Counted from the stretch's first letter, positions 52,986 to 63,219 are shown. The stretch: 64,000 bases of DNA from Streptococcus oralis (GCF_021497945.1 NZ_CP046524.1:593501-657500), one strand, 5' to 3'. Numbers and translations: made by a program. The notes: generated by a model from the letters alone, not told the origin.

Positions 52986-53723
52986 ATGGGCTTAACTTAT
53001 CAAATGAAAATGAAAATTCCTTTTGATATGGCGGACATGAACGGTCATATCAAACTTCCAGATGTGATTTTGCTGTCCTTGCAAGTATCAGGTATGCAGT
53101 CAATTGAACTGGGAGTTAGTGACAAAGATGTGCTAGAACGTTACAATCTGGTCTGGATTATTACAGATTATGCGATTGACGTGGTACGTTTGCCTCGCTT
53201 TGCTGAGGAGATTACGATTGAAACAGAAGCATTGACTTACAATCGTCTTTTTTGTTACCGCCGTTTCACTATCTATGATGAAGCAGGTCAAGAAATCATT
53301 CGCATGGTAGCAACCTTTGTTCTCATGGACCGAGACAGTCGGAAAGTTCATGCTGTCGAACCGGAGATTGTTGCTCCTTATCAGTCTGAGTTTGATAAAA
53401 AACTCATCCGTGGGCCAAAGTATGCAAATCTAGAAGATCCGATCAGTAAAGACTACCATGTTCGTTTTTACGACTTGGATATGAATGGTCATGTCAATAA
53501 TAGCAAATACCTGGATTGGATTTTTGAGGTCATGGGAGCAGACTTTTTGACCAAGTATATTCCAAAGAAAATCAACCTCAAATATGTCAAAGAAGTGCGA
53601 TCAGGCGGCATGATTGCTTCAGCTTATGAACTCAAGGGACTAGAAAGCAAGCATGAGATTCTCAGTGATGGCGAGATCAATGCCCAAGCTATGATTACGT
53701 GGCAAGAAATTGAAGCGAATTAG
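52986..53723 (+). CDS. Acyl-ACP thioesterase
   Basis: 245 residues with the double hot-dog layout of the FatA-like family: [24 protein letters not shown] in the first half and [25 protein letters not shown] (about 155-178) in the second, the latter holding the NGHVNN(x)KY active-site motif. Releases fatty acids from acyl-ACP, probably to balance membrane lipid synthesis. It starts 4 nt after hemW. Ribosome site is weak (GGAGTAG). Confidence 0.92.
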   Translation: MGLTYQMKMKIPFDMADMNGHIKLPDVILLSLQVSGMQSIELGVSDKDVLERYNLVWIITDYAIDVVRLPRFAEEITIETEALTYNRLFCYRRFTIYDEAGQEIIRMVATFVLMDRDSRKVHAVEPEIVAPYQSEFDKKLIRGPKYANLEDPISKDYHVRFYDLDMNGHVNNSKYLDWIFEVMGADFLTKYIPKKINLKYVKEVRSGGMIASAYELKGLESKHEILSDGEINAQAMITWQEIEAN

Positions 53724-53733
53724 AAAGGGCGAT

Positions 53734-54507
53734 ATGGCTTATAAAGGTTATTTAATTGATTTAGACGGAACTATCTACAAGGGGAAAGACAGAATTCCCG
53801 CGGGTGAGGCTTTTGTCCATGAGTTGCAAAAGCGAGAAATTCCTTATCTTTTTGTAACCAACAATACAACCCGAACTCCAGAGAGTGTTCAAGAGATGTT
53901 GGCTCAGAATTTTAATATTAATACCCCTCTATCAACTGTCTACACAGCGACTTTGGCAACCATCGACTATATGAATGACTTGGGACTGGAAAAGACAGTC
54001 TATGTCATTGGTGAAGCAGGGCTCAAGGATGCCATTCAGGTGGCAGGTTATGCGGAAGACAAGGAAAATCCAGCCTATGTGGTCGTTGGACTGGACTGGC
54101 AAGTTGACTATGAAAAATTTGCCACAGCAACTCTAGCTATCCAAAAGGGTGCTCACTTTATCGGAACCAATCCAGACCTCAATATCCCGACGGAACGTGG
54201 TCTTTTGCCTGGTGCTGGTTCACTAATTACACTTCTTGAAGTAGCAACACGTGTAAAACCAGTTTATATCGGAAAACCGAATGCGATCATCATGGAAAAG
54301 GCCGTGGAACATCTAGGTATAGATCGAGAAGACTTGCTCATGGTTGGGGATAACTACCTGACAGATATCCGAGCAGGGATTGACAATGGCATTCCAACTC
54401 TCTTGGTGACGACAGGTTTTACCAAAGCAGAAGAAGTGGCTGACCTACCAATTGCACCAACTCATGTAGTTTCTAGTCTTGCGGAGTGGAATTTTGATGA
54501 AAACTAA
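53734..54507 (+). CDS. TIGR01457-family HAD hydrolase (NagD-like)
   Basis: 257 residues. HAD motifs: [10 protein letters not shown] near 6-15 (nucleophile D8), [13 protein letters not shown] near 40-52, [14 protein letters not shown] near 180 (Lys), and [17 protein letters not shown] near 200-216. The cap arrangement is type C2b as in NagD, typical for nucleotide monophosphatases. I start at ATG 53734 with GAAAGGG upstream, not the TTG at 53710. Overlaps the next gene. Confidence 0.94.
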   Translation: MAYKGYLIDLDGTIYKGKDRIPAGEAFVHELQKREIPYLFVTNNTTRTPESVQEMLAQNFNINTPLSTVYTATLATIDYMNDLGLEKTVYVIGEAGLKDAIQVAGYAEDKENPAYVVVGLDWQVDYEKFATATLAIQKGAHFIGTNPDLNIPTERGLLPGAGSLITLLEVATRVKPVYIGKPNAIIMEKAVEHLGIDREDLLMVGDNYLTDIRAGIDNGIPTLLVTTGFTKAEEVADLPIAPTHVVSSLAEWNFDEN

Positions 54508-55117
54508 ACTAACCTTTTGGGGCTCTATGCTCTTTCTCCTCTCCCTGTCTATCCTACTGACGATTTATCTGGCATGGGTTTTCTATCCCATGGAGATTCA
54601 GTGGCTGAACTTAGCGGATCGAGTCTATCTAAAGCCCGAAACCATTCAGTATAACTTCCATATCTTGATGAATTACCTGACCAATCCCTTTAGTCTGGTC
54701 TTGCAGATGCCTGATTTTCGTTCATCAGCGGCTGGTATACACCACTTTGAGGTGGTGAAGAATCTCTTCCACCTAGTTCAGCTAGTTGCCCTAGTGACGC
54801 TACCAAGTTTCTATTTCTTTGTTAGAAAGATTGTGAAAAAAGGCTTTTTGCCCCTATATCGTAAAAGTATCTTGACTTTAGTGCTATTGCCTCTAGTCAT
54901 TGGCCTTGTAGGAGTGTTGATTGGTTTTGAGCAATTTTTTATACTTTTCCATCAGGTTCTCTTCTTCGGAGATGATACCTGGCTTTTTGATCCCGCAAAG
55001 GATCCCGTTATTTTGATTTTACCAGAGGCCTTCTTCCTCCATGCTTTCCTTCTCTTCTTTGGACTCTATGAAAGTTTCTTTGGTTTTCTTTATTTGAAAA
55101 GTCGTAGAATACTTTAA
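54497..55117 (+). CDS. TIGR01906-family integral membrane protein
   Basis: 206 residues, about five membrane helices and a lumenal loop between 35 and 100 ([20 protein letters not shown]). This family is found across lactic acid bacteria downstream of the NagD-like gene; its function is unknown. I use the ATG 54497 overlapping the HAD gene by 11 nt with GGAGTGGA upstream. Last gene of the hemW run. Confidence 0.88.
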   Translation: MKTKLTFWGSMLFLLSLSILLTIYLAWVFYPMEIQWLNLADRVYLKPETIQYNFHILMNYLTNPFSLVLQMPDFRSSAAGIHHFEVVKNLFHLVQLVALVTLPSFYFFVRKIVKKGFLPLYRKSILTLVLLPLVIGLVGVLIGFEQFFILFHQVLFFGDDTWLFDPAKDPVILILPEAFFLHAFLLFFGLYESFFGFLYLKSRRIL

Positions 55118-55139
55118 TGTGTTGCATTGATAAAACAGA

Positions 55140-55181
55140 GATGAAGTTAAAAATTCTTACGAGGAGTGAATTAACTTCATC
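55140..55181 (+). other. 11-bp hairpin with a buried ATG in the gap before spxA
   Basis: GATGAAGTTAA (55140-55150) pairs perfectly with TTAACTTCATC (55171-55181), loop 20 nt. The stem includes an ATG (55141) that opens a 29-residue frame (MKLKILTRSELTSSELSNSF then AYSLFFLKK) ending inside the following terminator. It could be a small RNA, a leader with a masked start, or a chance hairpin. Confidence 0.4.
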
Positions 55182-55206
55182 GGAATTGAGTAATTCGTTC
55201 GCATAC

Positions 55207-55239
55207 AGTCTATTTTTCTTGAAAAAATAGGCTTTTTTT
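55207..55239 (+). terminator. Rho-independent terminator before spxA
   Basis: AGTCTATTTTT pairs with AAAAATAGGCT (one G-T), followed by TTTTTTT. Confidence 0.85.
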
Positions 55240-55250
55240 CTAAAAATCCC

Positions 55251-55279
55251 TAGTCAAGCGCTTTATTTTTTTGTATAAT
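55251..55279 (+). promoter_or_regulatory. Probable spxA promoter
   Basis: TAGTCA (55251-55256), 17 nt, TATAAT (55274-55279); +1 near 55286, leader about 29 nt with AAGAAGAG before the ATG. Confidence 0.65.
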
Positions 55280-55314
55280 AAGAATAGCAAAGTATAGATA
55301 AAGAAGAGAAAAGC

Positions 55315-55716
55315 ATGATTACACTATTTTTATCACCGAGCTGTACATCATGTCGTAAGGCAAAGGCCTGGTTAGAAAGTCATAAGGTGCCCTTTCAAGA
55401 GCATAATATTATGACCAGTCCTTTAACGAGAAAAGAACTGCAACATATTCTTTTCTTGACCGAAAATGGTACTGATGACATCATTTCAACTCGTTCAAAA
55501 ATTTTTCAAAAATTGGATATTGATGTAGAGAGTATTTCGGTATCGGAGTTGCTTCAGTTGATTGAGCAATATCCTAGTCTTTTGCGTCGCCCAATTATTA
55601 CAGATACCAAACGCATGCAGATCGGTTTTAATGAAGATGAGATTCGTGCTTTTCTCCCTCGTAGTTACCGTAAACAAGAACTAAAAGAAGCAACATTGAG
55701 AGCTGGTATTGGATAG
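55315..55716 (+). CDS. spxA: Transcriptional regulator Spx
   Basis: 133 residues, ArsC-like thioredoxin fold that binds the RNA polymerase alpha C-terminal domain and controls thiol and oxidative stress genes. The redox switch is C10-x-x-C13 in SCTSC at the N-terminus; HNIMTSPLTRKEL and LRRPIITDTKRMQIGFNEDEIR (about 92-113) are family marks. Streptococci usually carry two Spx genes and sequence alone does not tell me which one this is. Followed at once by a UPF0223 gene. Confidence 0.95.
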   Translation: MITLFLSPSCTSCRKAKAWLESHKVPFQEHNIMTSPLTRKELQHILFLTENGTDDIISTRSKIFQKLDIDVESISVSELLQLIEQYPSLLRRPIITDTKRMQIGFNEDEIRAFLPRSYRKQELKEATLRAGIG

Positions 55717-55995
55717 ATGAACAAACAGTATAGTTACCCACTAGATTTGTCGTGGAGCACTGAAGAACTTGCTTCAGTGCTTTCTTTTTTTAATGATGTT
55801 GAAGCTGCCTATGAAGACAAGGTAGAAGCAAAAAAACTGCTAGAGTCTTACAAGGAATTCAAATTGGTTGTGCCAAGCAAGAGTGAAGAGAAACGTTTGG
55901 GACGAGAATTTGAAACAGTTAGTGGCTATTCGCTTTACCGAGCAGTTCAATTAGCAAAAGAAAAAAGAGAAGGGAAGATTTCTCTTGGAAACTAA
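55717..55995 (+). CDS. UPF0223 family protein (YktA-like)
   Basis: 92 residues, small soluble protein: [20 protein letters not shown] at the N-terminus and [20 protein letters not shown] in the middle are family marks. Unknown function. It begins directly after the spxA stop with no intergenic space and overlaps the next gene by 11 nt, so it belongs to the spxA operon. Confidence 0.92.
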   Translation: MNKQYSYPLDLSWSTEELASVLSFFNDVEAAYEDKVEAKKLLESYKEFKLVVPSKSEEKRLGREFETVSGYSLYRAVQLAKEKREGKISLGN

Positions 55996-56758
55996 ATTTG
56001 AATTTGCTAAACAGATTGTGCAGGAAGCTGCCAATTACATTTTAGCTCACATGAAAGAAGATTTGCAGGTTGAGTGCAAGTCTTCACCTACTGACTTAGT
56101 GACACGTTTGGACAAGGAGGTCCAGGAACTCTTGGTTGATCGGATCAAGTCCTCCTATCCTGAGGACTTGATTTGCGCGGAAGAGGGCTGTTTACGTGCT
56201 GCGGTCGGTCAAGGTTCCGTTTGGGTGATTGATCCCATTGACGGTACCAATAATTTTGTTGCCCAGCAGGAAGATTTTGCAGTTATGTTGGCCTATTTTG
56301 AAAATGGGGTTGGGAAATTTGGTATCATTTATGATGTCATGAAAGGGGATTGTTACCATGGTGGTGGTGCCTTTCCTCCTTGTTGTAATAATGAGCCCTT
56401 ACCGACTTTTAAAAAGAAACCTCTTCAAGAATTTTTAGTGGCTGGTAACTCAGCTATGTTTGAAACCAATGAGTGGGGCTTGGCAGATTTGGGCCGAGCA
56501 GCGTTAGGAGTCCGTGTCTATGGTAGTGCGGCCATTAGTTTTGCCAAGGTTTTATCGGGTCGTCTTCTGACTTATATTACCTACTTGCAGCCATGGGATT
56601 ACGCTGCGGCTAGTATTTTAGGGGAAAGTCTGGGTTATCGTCTTCTTACGGTATCAGGTGAGCCCGCTGATTTTAAAACGCGTCAGCCTGTCATGATGGT
56701 GCCAATCGAGATGCAAGAAGAGATTCAGTCTTATATCTACGAAAGGAAAGAGAACTAA
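55985..56758 (+). CDS. Inositol monophosphatase family protein (TTG start)
   Basis: 257 residues. Lithium-sensitive phosphatase fold: metal-binding EE in ICAEEG near 66, [12 protein letters not shown] near 80-91 (catalytic Asp and Thr), and [14 protein letters not shown] near 201. Members act on inositol phosphate, PAP or fructose bisphosphate; here the substrate is open. It starts with TTG overlapping UPF0223, GAAGGGAAG 7-15 nt upstream; there is no ATG in this region that keeps the fold intact. Confidence 0.92.
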   Translation: METKFEFAKQIVQEAANYILAHMKEDLQVECKSSPTDLVTRLDKEVQELLVDRIKSSYPEDLICAEEGCLRAAVGQGSVWVIDPIDGTNNFVAQQEDFAVMLAYFENGVGKFGIIYDVMKGDCYHGGGAFPPCCNNEPLPTFKKKPLQEFLVAGNSAMFETNEWGLADLGRAALGVRVYGSAAISFAKVLSGRLLTYITYLQPWDYAAASILGESLGYRLLTVSGEPADFKTRQPVMMVPIEMQEEIQSYIYERKEN

Positions 56759-58063
56759 ATGCAATTTCCAGAAGGATTTGTTGAAAAATATGAAGCGATA
56801 CTAGAAGATGAGGCAAGAGATTTTCTTGCCTCTTTTAAGCAGGAAGCGGTTTCGGCTTTTCGGGTTAATCCCTTAAAAGAAAGTCAGCTATCGTTTGCTG
56901 ATGCCATTCCTCGTACACCTTGGGGGCACTATGGAAAAGTTTCTGGGAAATCTCCGGAGCACGTTACGGGTCTCGTTTATTCACAAGAGCCTGCAGCCCA
57001 AATGGTGGCCCAGGTAGCTCAACCAAGTCCTGGCATGAAGGTCTTGGACTTGGCGGCAGCACCAGGTGGAAAATCCACTCAACTAGCAGCTTATCTGGCT
57101 AATCAAGGAGTCCTTGTTTCCAACGAAATTTCAAGCAAGCGTGCTAAGATTTTAGTGGAAAATATGGAGCGATTTGGAGCGACAAATGTTGTCGTGACCA
57201 ATGAATCTGCTGACCGCTTAGCCAAGGTTTTTAAAGGTTACTTTGATGTGATTGTCCTTGATGCACCTTGCTCGGGTGAAGGGATGTTCCGTAAACAACC
57301 AGATGCCATGGATTATTGGAACATCGACTATCCGAGCCAATGTGCCAGTCTCCAAAGAGAGATTTTAGAAGATGCAGTGACCATGTTGGCAGAAGGTGGC
57401 CGTCTGGTTTATTCGACCTGTACCTGGTCGCCAGAGGAAAATGAAGAAATCGTTCGTTGGCTACTAGATGCTTATGATCTTGAATTACTTCCAGTCGAGC
57501 ATGTGAATGGTATGGTAGCAGGAATTGATCTTCCTGAAACGGCTCGGATGTACCCTCACCATTTCAAGGGAGAAGGCCAGTTTGTAGCCCACCTGCAGTT
57601 TAAGGGACAAAATCCAGCACCTAAATTCAAAGCTAGCAAGAGCAATCTCAGTCGTGAACAGCTGGCTTTGTGGCATGATTTTACCCAAAAACACTTTCGG
57701 GTCAATCTAACTGGTATCTTGCAAACTTTTGGAGACCAGCTCTATCTCTTGCCAGAGATGCTACCTGATCTAGGGAAACTCAAAATTGCCCGAAATGGGC
57801 TCCATCTGGGGACTTTTAAGAAGAAACGCTTCGAACCAAGCTTTGCTCTGGGATTAGCCTTGAAACCAAGCCAAGTACTTCAAAGTGTCGAAATCAATGA
57901 TGAGGACTTTGTAAAATATGCGGCTGGTGAGACCGTTCAATTGTCTGAAGCTCGACCAAATGGCTGGTACCAAGTTGTGGTTCAAGGAAACGGATTAGGC
58001 TTTGCCAAGGTAACGGGAAATGTTTTGAAAAATTATTATCCAAAAGGACTCAGATTCAGGTGA
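56759..58063 (+). CDS. rRNA (cytosine-5-)-methyltransferase, RsmF family
   Basis: 434 residues. NOL1/NOP2/Sun-type m5C methylase: SAM motif LDLAAAPGGKSTQLA near 95-109, motif IV DAPCSGEGMFRKQ near 168-180 with one catalytic Cys and STCTW near 222 with the other. The C-terminal PUA-like part (about 300-434) is typical of the RsmF branch and of Firmicute relatives. It probably methylates 16S rRNA; the exact target is not sure. ATG directly follows the IMPase stop. Confidence 0.92.
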   Translation: MQFPEGFVEKYEAILEDEARDFLASFKQEAVSAFRVNPLKESQLSFADAIPRTPWGHYGKVSGKSPEHVTGLVYSQEPAAQMVAQVAQPSPGMKVLDLAAAPGGKSTQLAAYLANQGVLVSNEISSKRAKILVENMERFGATNVVVTNESADRLAKVFKGYFDVIVLDAPCSGEGMFRKQPDAMDYWNIDYPSQCASLQREILEDAVTMLAEGGRLVYSTCTWSPEENEEIVRWLLDAYDLELLPVEHVNGMVAGIDLPETARMYPHHFKGEGQFVAHLQFKGQNPAPKFKASKSNLSREQLALWHDFTQKHFRVNLTGILQTFGDQLYLLPEMLPDLGKLKIARNGLHLGTFKKKRFEPSFALGLALKPSQVLQSVEINDEDFVKYAAGETVQLSEARPNGWYQVVVQGNGLGFAKVTGNVLKNYYPKGLRFR

Positions 58064-58089
58064 AAAAGCTAGTCAAAGAGCCTATTCTA

Positions 58090-58098
58090 TGTTATAGT
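58090..58098 (+). promoter_or_regulatory. Extended -10 promoter upstream of pstS
   Basis: TGTTATAGT, with TATAGT at 58093-58098. The leader to pstS is about 172 nt. TATCAT/ATGATA (58204-58226) forms a short inverted repeat in it, which might bind a regulator; evidence is weak. Confidence 0.5.
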
Positions 58099-58276
58099 GG
58101 AAGTATGAGTTTTTTCTGATAGTCTTTCATTTTTACTTATATTATGTGATGAATTGACTGGTCCTCAATGGGGCTTCCAGCCTATAAATCGTAAACCAAG
58201 TCTTATCATCACTGATTGATATGATAGGAACAGAAAGAAATCAGAGCATTCATCATTATGTTCAAGGAGAAAAATA

Positions 58277-59155
58277 GTGAAAAAAAGAAAAAAGCTCGTC
58301 CTATCTCTTGCGACTCTTTTGCTGGCAGGTTCTCTAGCAGGATGTGCAAGCTGGATTGATCGTGGAGAATCCATGACAGCCGTTGGTTCAACTGCTCTTC
58401 AGCCTCTTGTCGAAGCGGCAGCAGATGAATTCGGTTCTAGAAACATCGGAAAAACAGTTAATGTTCAAGGTGGTGGATCGGGTACAGGACTATCTCAAGT
58501 CCAGTCTGGAGCAGTTGACATCGGGAACTCTGACGTCTTTGCAGAGGAAAAAGAAGGAATCGATGCTTCGGCTCTAGTAGACCACAAGGTTGCAGTGGCT
58601 GGTCTTGCAGTGATTGTAAACAAGGAAGTGGATGTTGAAAATCTCACAACCGAGCAACTTCGTAAAATCTTTACTGGTGAAGTGACTAACTGGAAAGAGG
58701 TTGGTGGCAAAGACCTGACTATTTCAATCATCAACCGAGCAGCAAGTTCTGGTTCACGAGCGACGTTTGATACGGTGGTTATGAATGGCCAATCTGCTAT
58801 GCAGAGTCAGGAGCAGGATTCTAACGGGATGGTCAAGTCCATTGTATCCCAAACGCCTGGAGCCATTTCTTACCTGGCTTTTGCCTATGTAGATGACTCA
58901 GTGAAAAGCATGAAACTGAATGGGTATGAACCTACGTCTGAAAATGTAACGACCAACAACTGGCCTTTGTGGTCTTATGAACATATGTACACACTCGGTC
59001 AGCCAAATGAGTTAGCTGCTGAATTCCTGAATTTCGTCCTCTCAGATGAAGCTCAAAATGGGATTGTTAAGGGAATGGGCTATATCTCTATCAATGAAAT
59101 GAAAGTCCAAAAGGATGCTTCAGGTACCGTTTCAGCAGTAGAAGGAGGTCAATAA
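58277..59155 (+). CDS. pstS: Phosphate ABC transporter, phosphate-binding lipoprotein (GTG start)
   Basis: 292 residues: signal peptide with lipobox SLAGC (lipidated C23), then a type II periplasmic-binding fold that holds phosphate. [20 protein letters not shown] near 35-54, [16 protein letters not shown] near 63-78 and [17 protein letters not shown] near 151-167 carry the phosphate ligands. Starts with GTG and AAGGAGA at 58264-58270. First gene of pstSCAB1B2-phoU; streptococcal pst operons are induced at low phosphate. Confidence 0.96.
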   Translation: MKKRKKLVLSLATLLLAGSLAGCASWIDRGESMTAVGSTALQPLVEAAADEFGSRNIGKTVNVQGGGSGTGLSQVQSGAVDIGNSDVFAEEKEGIDASALVDHKVAVAGLAVIVNKEVDVENLTTEQLRKIFTGEVTNWKEVGGKDLTISIINRAASSGSRATFDTVVMNGQSAMQSQEQDSNGMVKSIVSQTPGAISYLAFAYVDDSVKSMKLNGYEPTSENVTTNNWPLWSYEHMYTLGQPNELAAEFLNFVLSDEAQNGIVKGMGYISINEMKVQKDASGTVSAVEGGQ

Positions 59156-60072
59156 TGAATCAAGAAGAATTATCAAAAAAATTACTCTCTCCTTCAAAGA
59201 ACTCTCGCCTTGAGAAGTTTGGTAAAGGTTTGACCTTCACTTGCCTTTCTTTGATTGTTATCATTGTGGCAATGATTTTGATTTTTGTAGCCCAAAAAGG
59301 CTTATCGACCTTCTTTGTCAATGGGGTGAACATCTTTGATTTCCTCTTTGGACAAACTTGGAATCCTTCAGGGAAACAATTTGGTGCCCTTCCGATGATT
59401 TTGGGTTCCTTTATTGTGACGATTTTATCAGCCCTCATCGCAACACCCTTCGCTATCGGAGCTGCAGTCTTTATGACAGAAGTATCACCAAAGGGTGCAA
59501 AGATTTTGCAACCAGCCATTGAACTCCTCGTCGGTATTCCTTCAGTCGTCTATGGATTTATCGGTTTGCAAGTTGTGGTGCCTTTTGTTCGTAGCGTCTT
59601 TGGTGGAACTGGTTTTGGGATCTTGTCAGGGATTTTCGTTCTTTTTGTCATGATCCTACCAACTGTAACCTTTATGACAACAGACAGCTTGCGTGCTGTT
59701 CCTCGTCATTACCGTGAAGCTAGTTTAGCTATGGGAGCCACTCGTTGGCAAACCATCTGGCGTGTGACCTTGAAAGCAGCACGTTCAGGTATTTTTACTG
59801 CAGTGGTCTTTGGGATGGCGCGTGCCTTCGGTGAAGCCCTGGCTATTCAGATGGTTGTCGGAAACTCAGCGGTTATCCCAACCTCGTTAACAACACCAGC
59901 TGCGACTTTGACTTCTGTTTTGACTATGGGTATCGGAAATACCGTCATGGGAACGGTTGATAATAACGTTCTCTGGTCACTGGCCTTAGTCTTGCTCTTG
60001 ATGAGTTTGGCCTTTAACAGTGTGATTAAATTGATTACGAAAGAAAGAGGAAAGAAAAACTATGCACGCTAA
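59155..60072 (+). CDS. pstC: Phosphate ABC transporter permease PstC
   Basis: 305 residues, six membrane helices. The EAA motif that contacts the ATPase is HYREASLAMGATRWQT near 184-199; the opening KKLLSPSKNSRLEKFGK is cytoplasmic. Overlaps pstS by one base (TAATG) with GGAGGT just upstream, so it is coupled. Confidence 0.96.
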   Translation: MNQEELSKKLLSPSKNSRLEKFGKGLTFTCLSLIVIIVAMILIFVAQKGLSTFFVNGVNIFDFLFGQTWNPSGKQFGALPMILGSFIVTILSALIATPFAIGAAVFMTEVSPKGAKILQPAIELLVGIPSVVYGFIGLQVVVPFVRSVFGGTGFGILSGIFVLFVMILPTVTFMTTDSLRAVPRHYREASLAMGATRWQTIWRVTLKAARSGIFTAVVFGMARAFGEALAIQMVVGNSAVIPTSLTTPAATLTSVLTMGIGNTVMGTVDNNVLWSLALVLLLMSLAFNSVIKLITKERGKKNYAR

Positions 60073-60946
60073 GAAATTAGATAAACTTGCAACAGCTATC
60101 CTCTATACCATCGCGGGTGTCATCGTGGCCATTTTGGCATCTTTGATTCTCTATATCTTGGTGAGAGGGTTACCGCATATCTCTTGGTCCTTCTTGACTG
60201 GGAAATCCTCCTCTTATCAAGCAGGCGGGGGTATTGGGATTCAGCTCTATAATTCCTTCTTCCTTTTGGTCATTACCTTGATCATTTCTGTTCCTTTATC
60301 CATGGGAGCTGGCGTTTTCCTCGCTGAGTATGCCAAAAAAGGACCTGTGACCAATTTTATTCGTACCTGTATTGAGATTTTGTCTTCTCTACCATCAGTC
60401 GTTGTGGGTCTCTTTGGTTACTTGATTTTTGTAGTCCAGTTTGAGTATGGATTTTCAATCATTTCAGGTGCTTTGGCCTTGACGGTGTTTAATCTGCCAC
60501 AGATGACTCGAAATGTTGAGGATAGTTTAAAACACGTTCACCATACACAACGTGAGGCTGGCTTAGCTCTTGGAATTTCTCGTTGGGAGACTGTGGTCCA
60601 TGTCGTCATTCCAGAAGCCCTTCCAGGTATCGTAACGGGTGTTGTCTTGGCATCTGGCCGTATCTTTGGTGAGGCCGCCGCTCTTATCTATACGGCAGGA
60701 CAATCCGCTCCCGCCCTTGACTGGTCTAACTGGAATATCCTCAGTGTTACCAGTCCTATCTCAATTTTCCGTCAAGCAGAAACCTTGGCTGTCCACATTT
60801 GGAAGGTCAACAGTGAAGGAACCATTCCTGATGCTACTATCGTATCAGCAGGTTCTGCCGCCGTGCTCCTCATCTTTATCTTGATTTTTAACTTTGGAGC
60901 ACGCAAACTCGGAAGCTATTTACACAAGAAATTAACCGCTGCCTAA
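60062..60946 (+). CDS. pstA: Phosphate ABC transporter permease PstA
   Basis: 294 residues, six membrane helices; the EAA loop is HHTQREAGLALGISRWET near 160-177 and SGRIFGEAAALIYTAG near 198-213. Forms the membrane channel with PstC. Overlaps pstC by 11 nt. Confidence 0.96.
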   Translation: MHAKKLDKLATAILYTIAGVIVAILASLILYILVRGLPHISWSFLTGKSSSYQAGGGIGIQLYNSFFLLVITLIISVPLSMGAGVFLAEYAKKGPVTNFIRTCIEILSSLPSVVVGLFGYLIFVVQFEYGFSIISGALALTVFNLPQMTRNVEDSLKHVHHTQREAGLALGISRWETVVHVVIPEALPGIVTGVVLASGRIFGEAAALIYTAGQSAPALDWSNWNILSVTSPISIFRQAETLAVHIWKVNSEGTIPDATIVSAGSAAVLLIFILIFNFGARKLGSYLHKKLTAA

Positions 60947-60956
60947 AGGAGAAGCC

Positions 60957-61760
60957 ATGTCAAAATATAACTGGGATGAAAAGCATATCATCACCTTCCC
61001 TGAAGAAAAAGTGGCCCTCTCTACCAAGGATTTACATGTTTACTATGGTAAAAATGAATCCATCAAGGGCATCGATATGCAATTTGAAAAAAATAAAATT
61101 ACAGCCTTGATTGGTCCTTCTGGATCAGGGAAATCTACTTATCTTCGCAGTCTCAATCGGATGAATGATACCATTGATATTGCCAAGGTCACAGGTCAAA
61201 TTCTTTACCAAGGGATTGACGTCAATCGTCCTGAAATCAATGTCTATGAGATGCGCAAGCATATTGGAATGGTCTTCCAACGTCCAAATCCATTTGCCAA
61301 GTCTATTTACCGCAACATCACTTTTGCTCATGAACGTGCAGGAGTCAAGGATAAGAAAGTCTTGGATGAAATTGTCGAAACCTCTCTCCGACAGGCTGCC
61401 CTTTGGGATCAGGTCAAAGACGACCTCCACAAATCAGCCTTGATGCTTTCTGGTGGACAGCAACAACGTCTCTGTATCGCTCGCGCCATCTCTGTCAAGC
61501 CAGACATCCTCTTGATGGATGAGCCTGCTTCAGCCTTGGATCCGATTGCGACAGCCCAGCTGGAAGAGACTATGTTGGAATTGAAGAAAGACTTTACCAT
61601 CATCATCGTTACCCACAGTATGCAGCAGGCAGCGCGTGCAAGTGACTACACAGGATTTTTCTACTTGGGCGATTTGATCGAGTATGATAAGACATCCAAT
61701 ATTTTCCAAAATGCGAAACTACGTTCTACCAATGACTATGTAACGGGACACTTTGGTTAG
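60957..61760 (+). CDS. pstB: Phosphate ABC transporter ATPase PstB (first copy)
   Basis: 267 residues. Walker [10 protein letters not shown] near 52-60, Q-loop MVFQRPNPFAKSIY near 104-117 with the PstB-type PNPF, signature [14 protein letters not shown] near 162-175, Walker B ILLMDEPASALDP near 182-194, H-switch THSMQQAARASD. A charged 18-residue N-terminal extension (NWDEKHIITFPEEKV) is not found in the second copy. AAAGGAGAAG precedes the ATG. Confidence 0.95.
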   Translation: MSKYNWDEKHIITFPEEKVALSTKDLHVYYGKNESIKGIDMQFEKNKITALIGPSGSGKSTYLRSLNRMNDTIDIAKVTGQILYQGIDVNRPEINVYEMRKHIGMVFQRPNPFAKSIYRNITFAHERAGVKDKKVLDEIVETSLRQAALWDQVKDDLHKSALMLSGGQQQRLCIARAISVKPDILLMDEPASALDPIATAQLEETMLELKKDFTIIIVTHSMQQAARASDYTGFFYLGDLIEYDKTSNIFQNAKLRSTNDYVTGHFG

Positions 61761-61772
61761 GAAGGAAGCAGT

Positions 61773-62531
61773 ATGACAGAACCGATTTTGCAGGTTAAAG
61801 ACCTGTCCGTTTATTACAATAAAAAGAAGGCTTTGAATAGTGTTTCCCTTTCTTTCCAACCTAAGGAAATAACAGCCTTGATTGGTCCTTCTGGATCAGG
61901 AAAGTCCACCCTGCTCAAAGCCATCAACCGCATGGGCGATCTAAATCCTGAGGTGACAACAACTGGAACAGTGATTTATAATGGCCACAATATCTACAGT
62001 CCACGTACCGATACGGTTGAATTGCGTAAGGAAATCGGTATGGTCTTTCAACAGCCCAATCCTTTCCCTATGTCTATCTATGAAAATGTTGTCTACGGCC
62101 TACGTATCAATGGAGTCAGGGATAAACATGTTTTGGATGAAGCGGTGGAAAAAGCTTTGCAACGCGCTTCTATTTGGGATGAGGTCAAGGATCGCTTGCA
62201 TGATTCAGCCATTGGTCTCTCAGGTGGACAACAACAACGTGTTTGTGTTGCTCGTGTCTTAGCAACCAGTCCCAAGATTATTCTCTTGGATGAACCAACT
62301 TCAGCCTTGGATCCTATCTCGGCTGGTAAGATTGAGGAAACCTTGTATGGTCTGAAAGATAAATACACCATGCTCTTGGTAACGCGTTCGATGCAACAGG
62401 CCTCTCGTATCTCTGATAAAACAGGATTTTTCCTAGATGGAGATTTGATTGAGTTTAATGATACGAAGAAGATGTTCCTTTCCCCTCAAAACAAGGAAAC
62501 AGAAGATTATATTACAGGAAAATTTGGATAA
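61773..62531 (+). CDS. pstB: Phosphate ABC transporter ATPase PstB (second copy)
   Basis: 252 residues, paralogue of the previous gene: Walker [18 protein letters not shown] near 34-50, Q-loop [14 protein letters not shown] near 90-103, signature [14 protein letters not shown] near 148-161, Walker [14 protein letters not shown] near 167-179. The H-loop position reads TRSMQQ instead of the usual THSMQQ seen in the first copy, a possible loss of the catalytic switch His. Streptococci and lactobacilli commonly have two PstB subunits that may form one heterodimer. Confidence 0.95.
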   Translation: MTEPILQVKDLSVYYNKKKALNSVSLSFQPKEITALIGPSGSGKSTLLKAINRMGDLNPEVTTTGTVIYNGHNIYSPRTDTVELRKEIGMVFQQPNPFPMSIYENVVYGLRINGVRDKHVLDEAVEKALQRASIWDEVKDRLHDSAIGLSGGQQQRVCVARVLATSPKIILLDEPTSALDPISAGKIEETLYGLKDKYTMLLVTRSMQQASRISDKTGFFLDGDLIEFNDTKKMFLSPQNKETEDYITGKFG

Positions 62532-62542
62532 GGAGTTGAAAG

Positions 62543-63196
62543 ATGTTACGATCTCAATTTGAAGAAGATTTGGAGAAATTGCACAACCAGTTCTACGCCA
62601 TGGGACAAGAAGTGCTTTCGCAGATCAATCGTACAGTACGTGCCTTTGTTACGCATGACCGTGATTTGGCAAAAGAAGTTATCGAAGATGATGCAGAAGT
62701 AAATGAATATGAAGTGAAGTTGGAAAAAAAATCATTTGAAATGATTGCCCTCCAACAACCTGTTTCTCAAGACCTTCGTACCGTCTTGACCGTTCTCAAG
62801 GCAGTGTCAGACGTGGAACGCATGGGAGATCATGCAGTGTCTATCGCTGAGGCGACCATTCGTATGAAGGGGGAGCAACGTATCCCTTCTGTTGAAGAAG
62901 AAATCAAAAAGATGGGACGCGACGTGAAAAACTTCGTTGAAGCAGCCCTAGATCTCTATCTCAACGGTTCTGTGAATCAAGCCTACGAAGTAGCAGCTAT
63001 GGACGAAAAAATCAACCATTACTTTGATAGCATCCGAGATTTGGCTACAGAAGAAATCAAGAAAAATCCTGAAGCTATCGTTACAGGTCGTGATTATTTC
63101 CAAGTCATTTCTTTCTTGGAGCGTATCGGAGACTATGCAAAAAATATCTGTGAATGGGTTGTTTACTTTGAAACAGGTAAAATCGTCGAACTCTAA
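62543..63196 (+). CDS. phoU: Phosphate transport regulator PhoU
   Basis: 217 residues, all-helical with two PhoU repeats: ERMGDHAVSIAEAT near 92-105 and ERIGDYAKNICEWVVYF near 192-208 carry the E(R/K)xxDxxxN metal-cluster motifs. It represses phosphate uptake and signals the Pst state to a two-component kinase that is not in this window. Last gene of the pst operon. GGAGTTG precedes the ATG. Confidence 0.96.
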   Translation: MLRSQFEEDLEKLHNQFYAMGQEVLSQINRTVRAFVTHDRDLAKEVIEDDAEVNEYEVKLEKKSFEMIALQQPVSQDLRTVLTVLKAVSDVERMGDHAVSIAEATIRMKGEQRIPSVEEEIKKMGRDVKNFVEAALDLYLNGSVNQAYEVAAMDEKINHYFDSIRDLATEEIKKNPEAIVTGRDYFQVISFLERIGDYAKNICEWVVYFETGKIVEL

Positions 63197-63219
63197 GAAA
63201 TGGATTAAATATGCACTAA

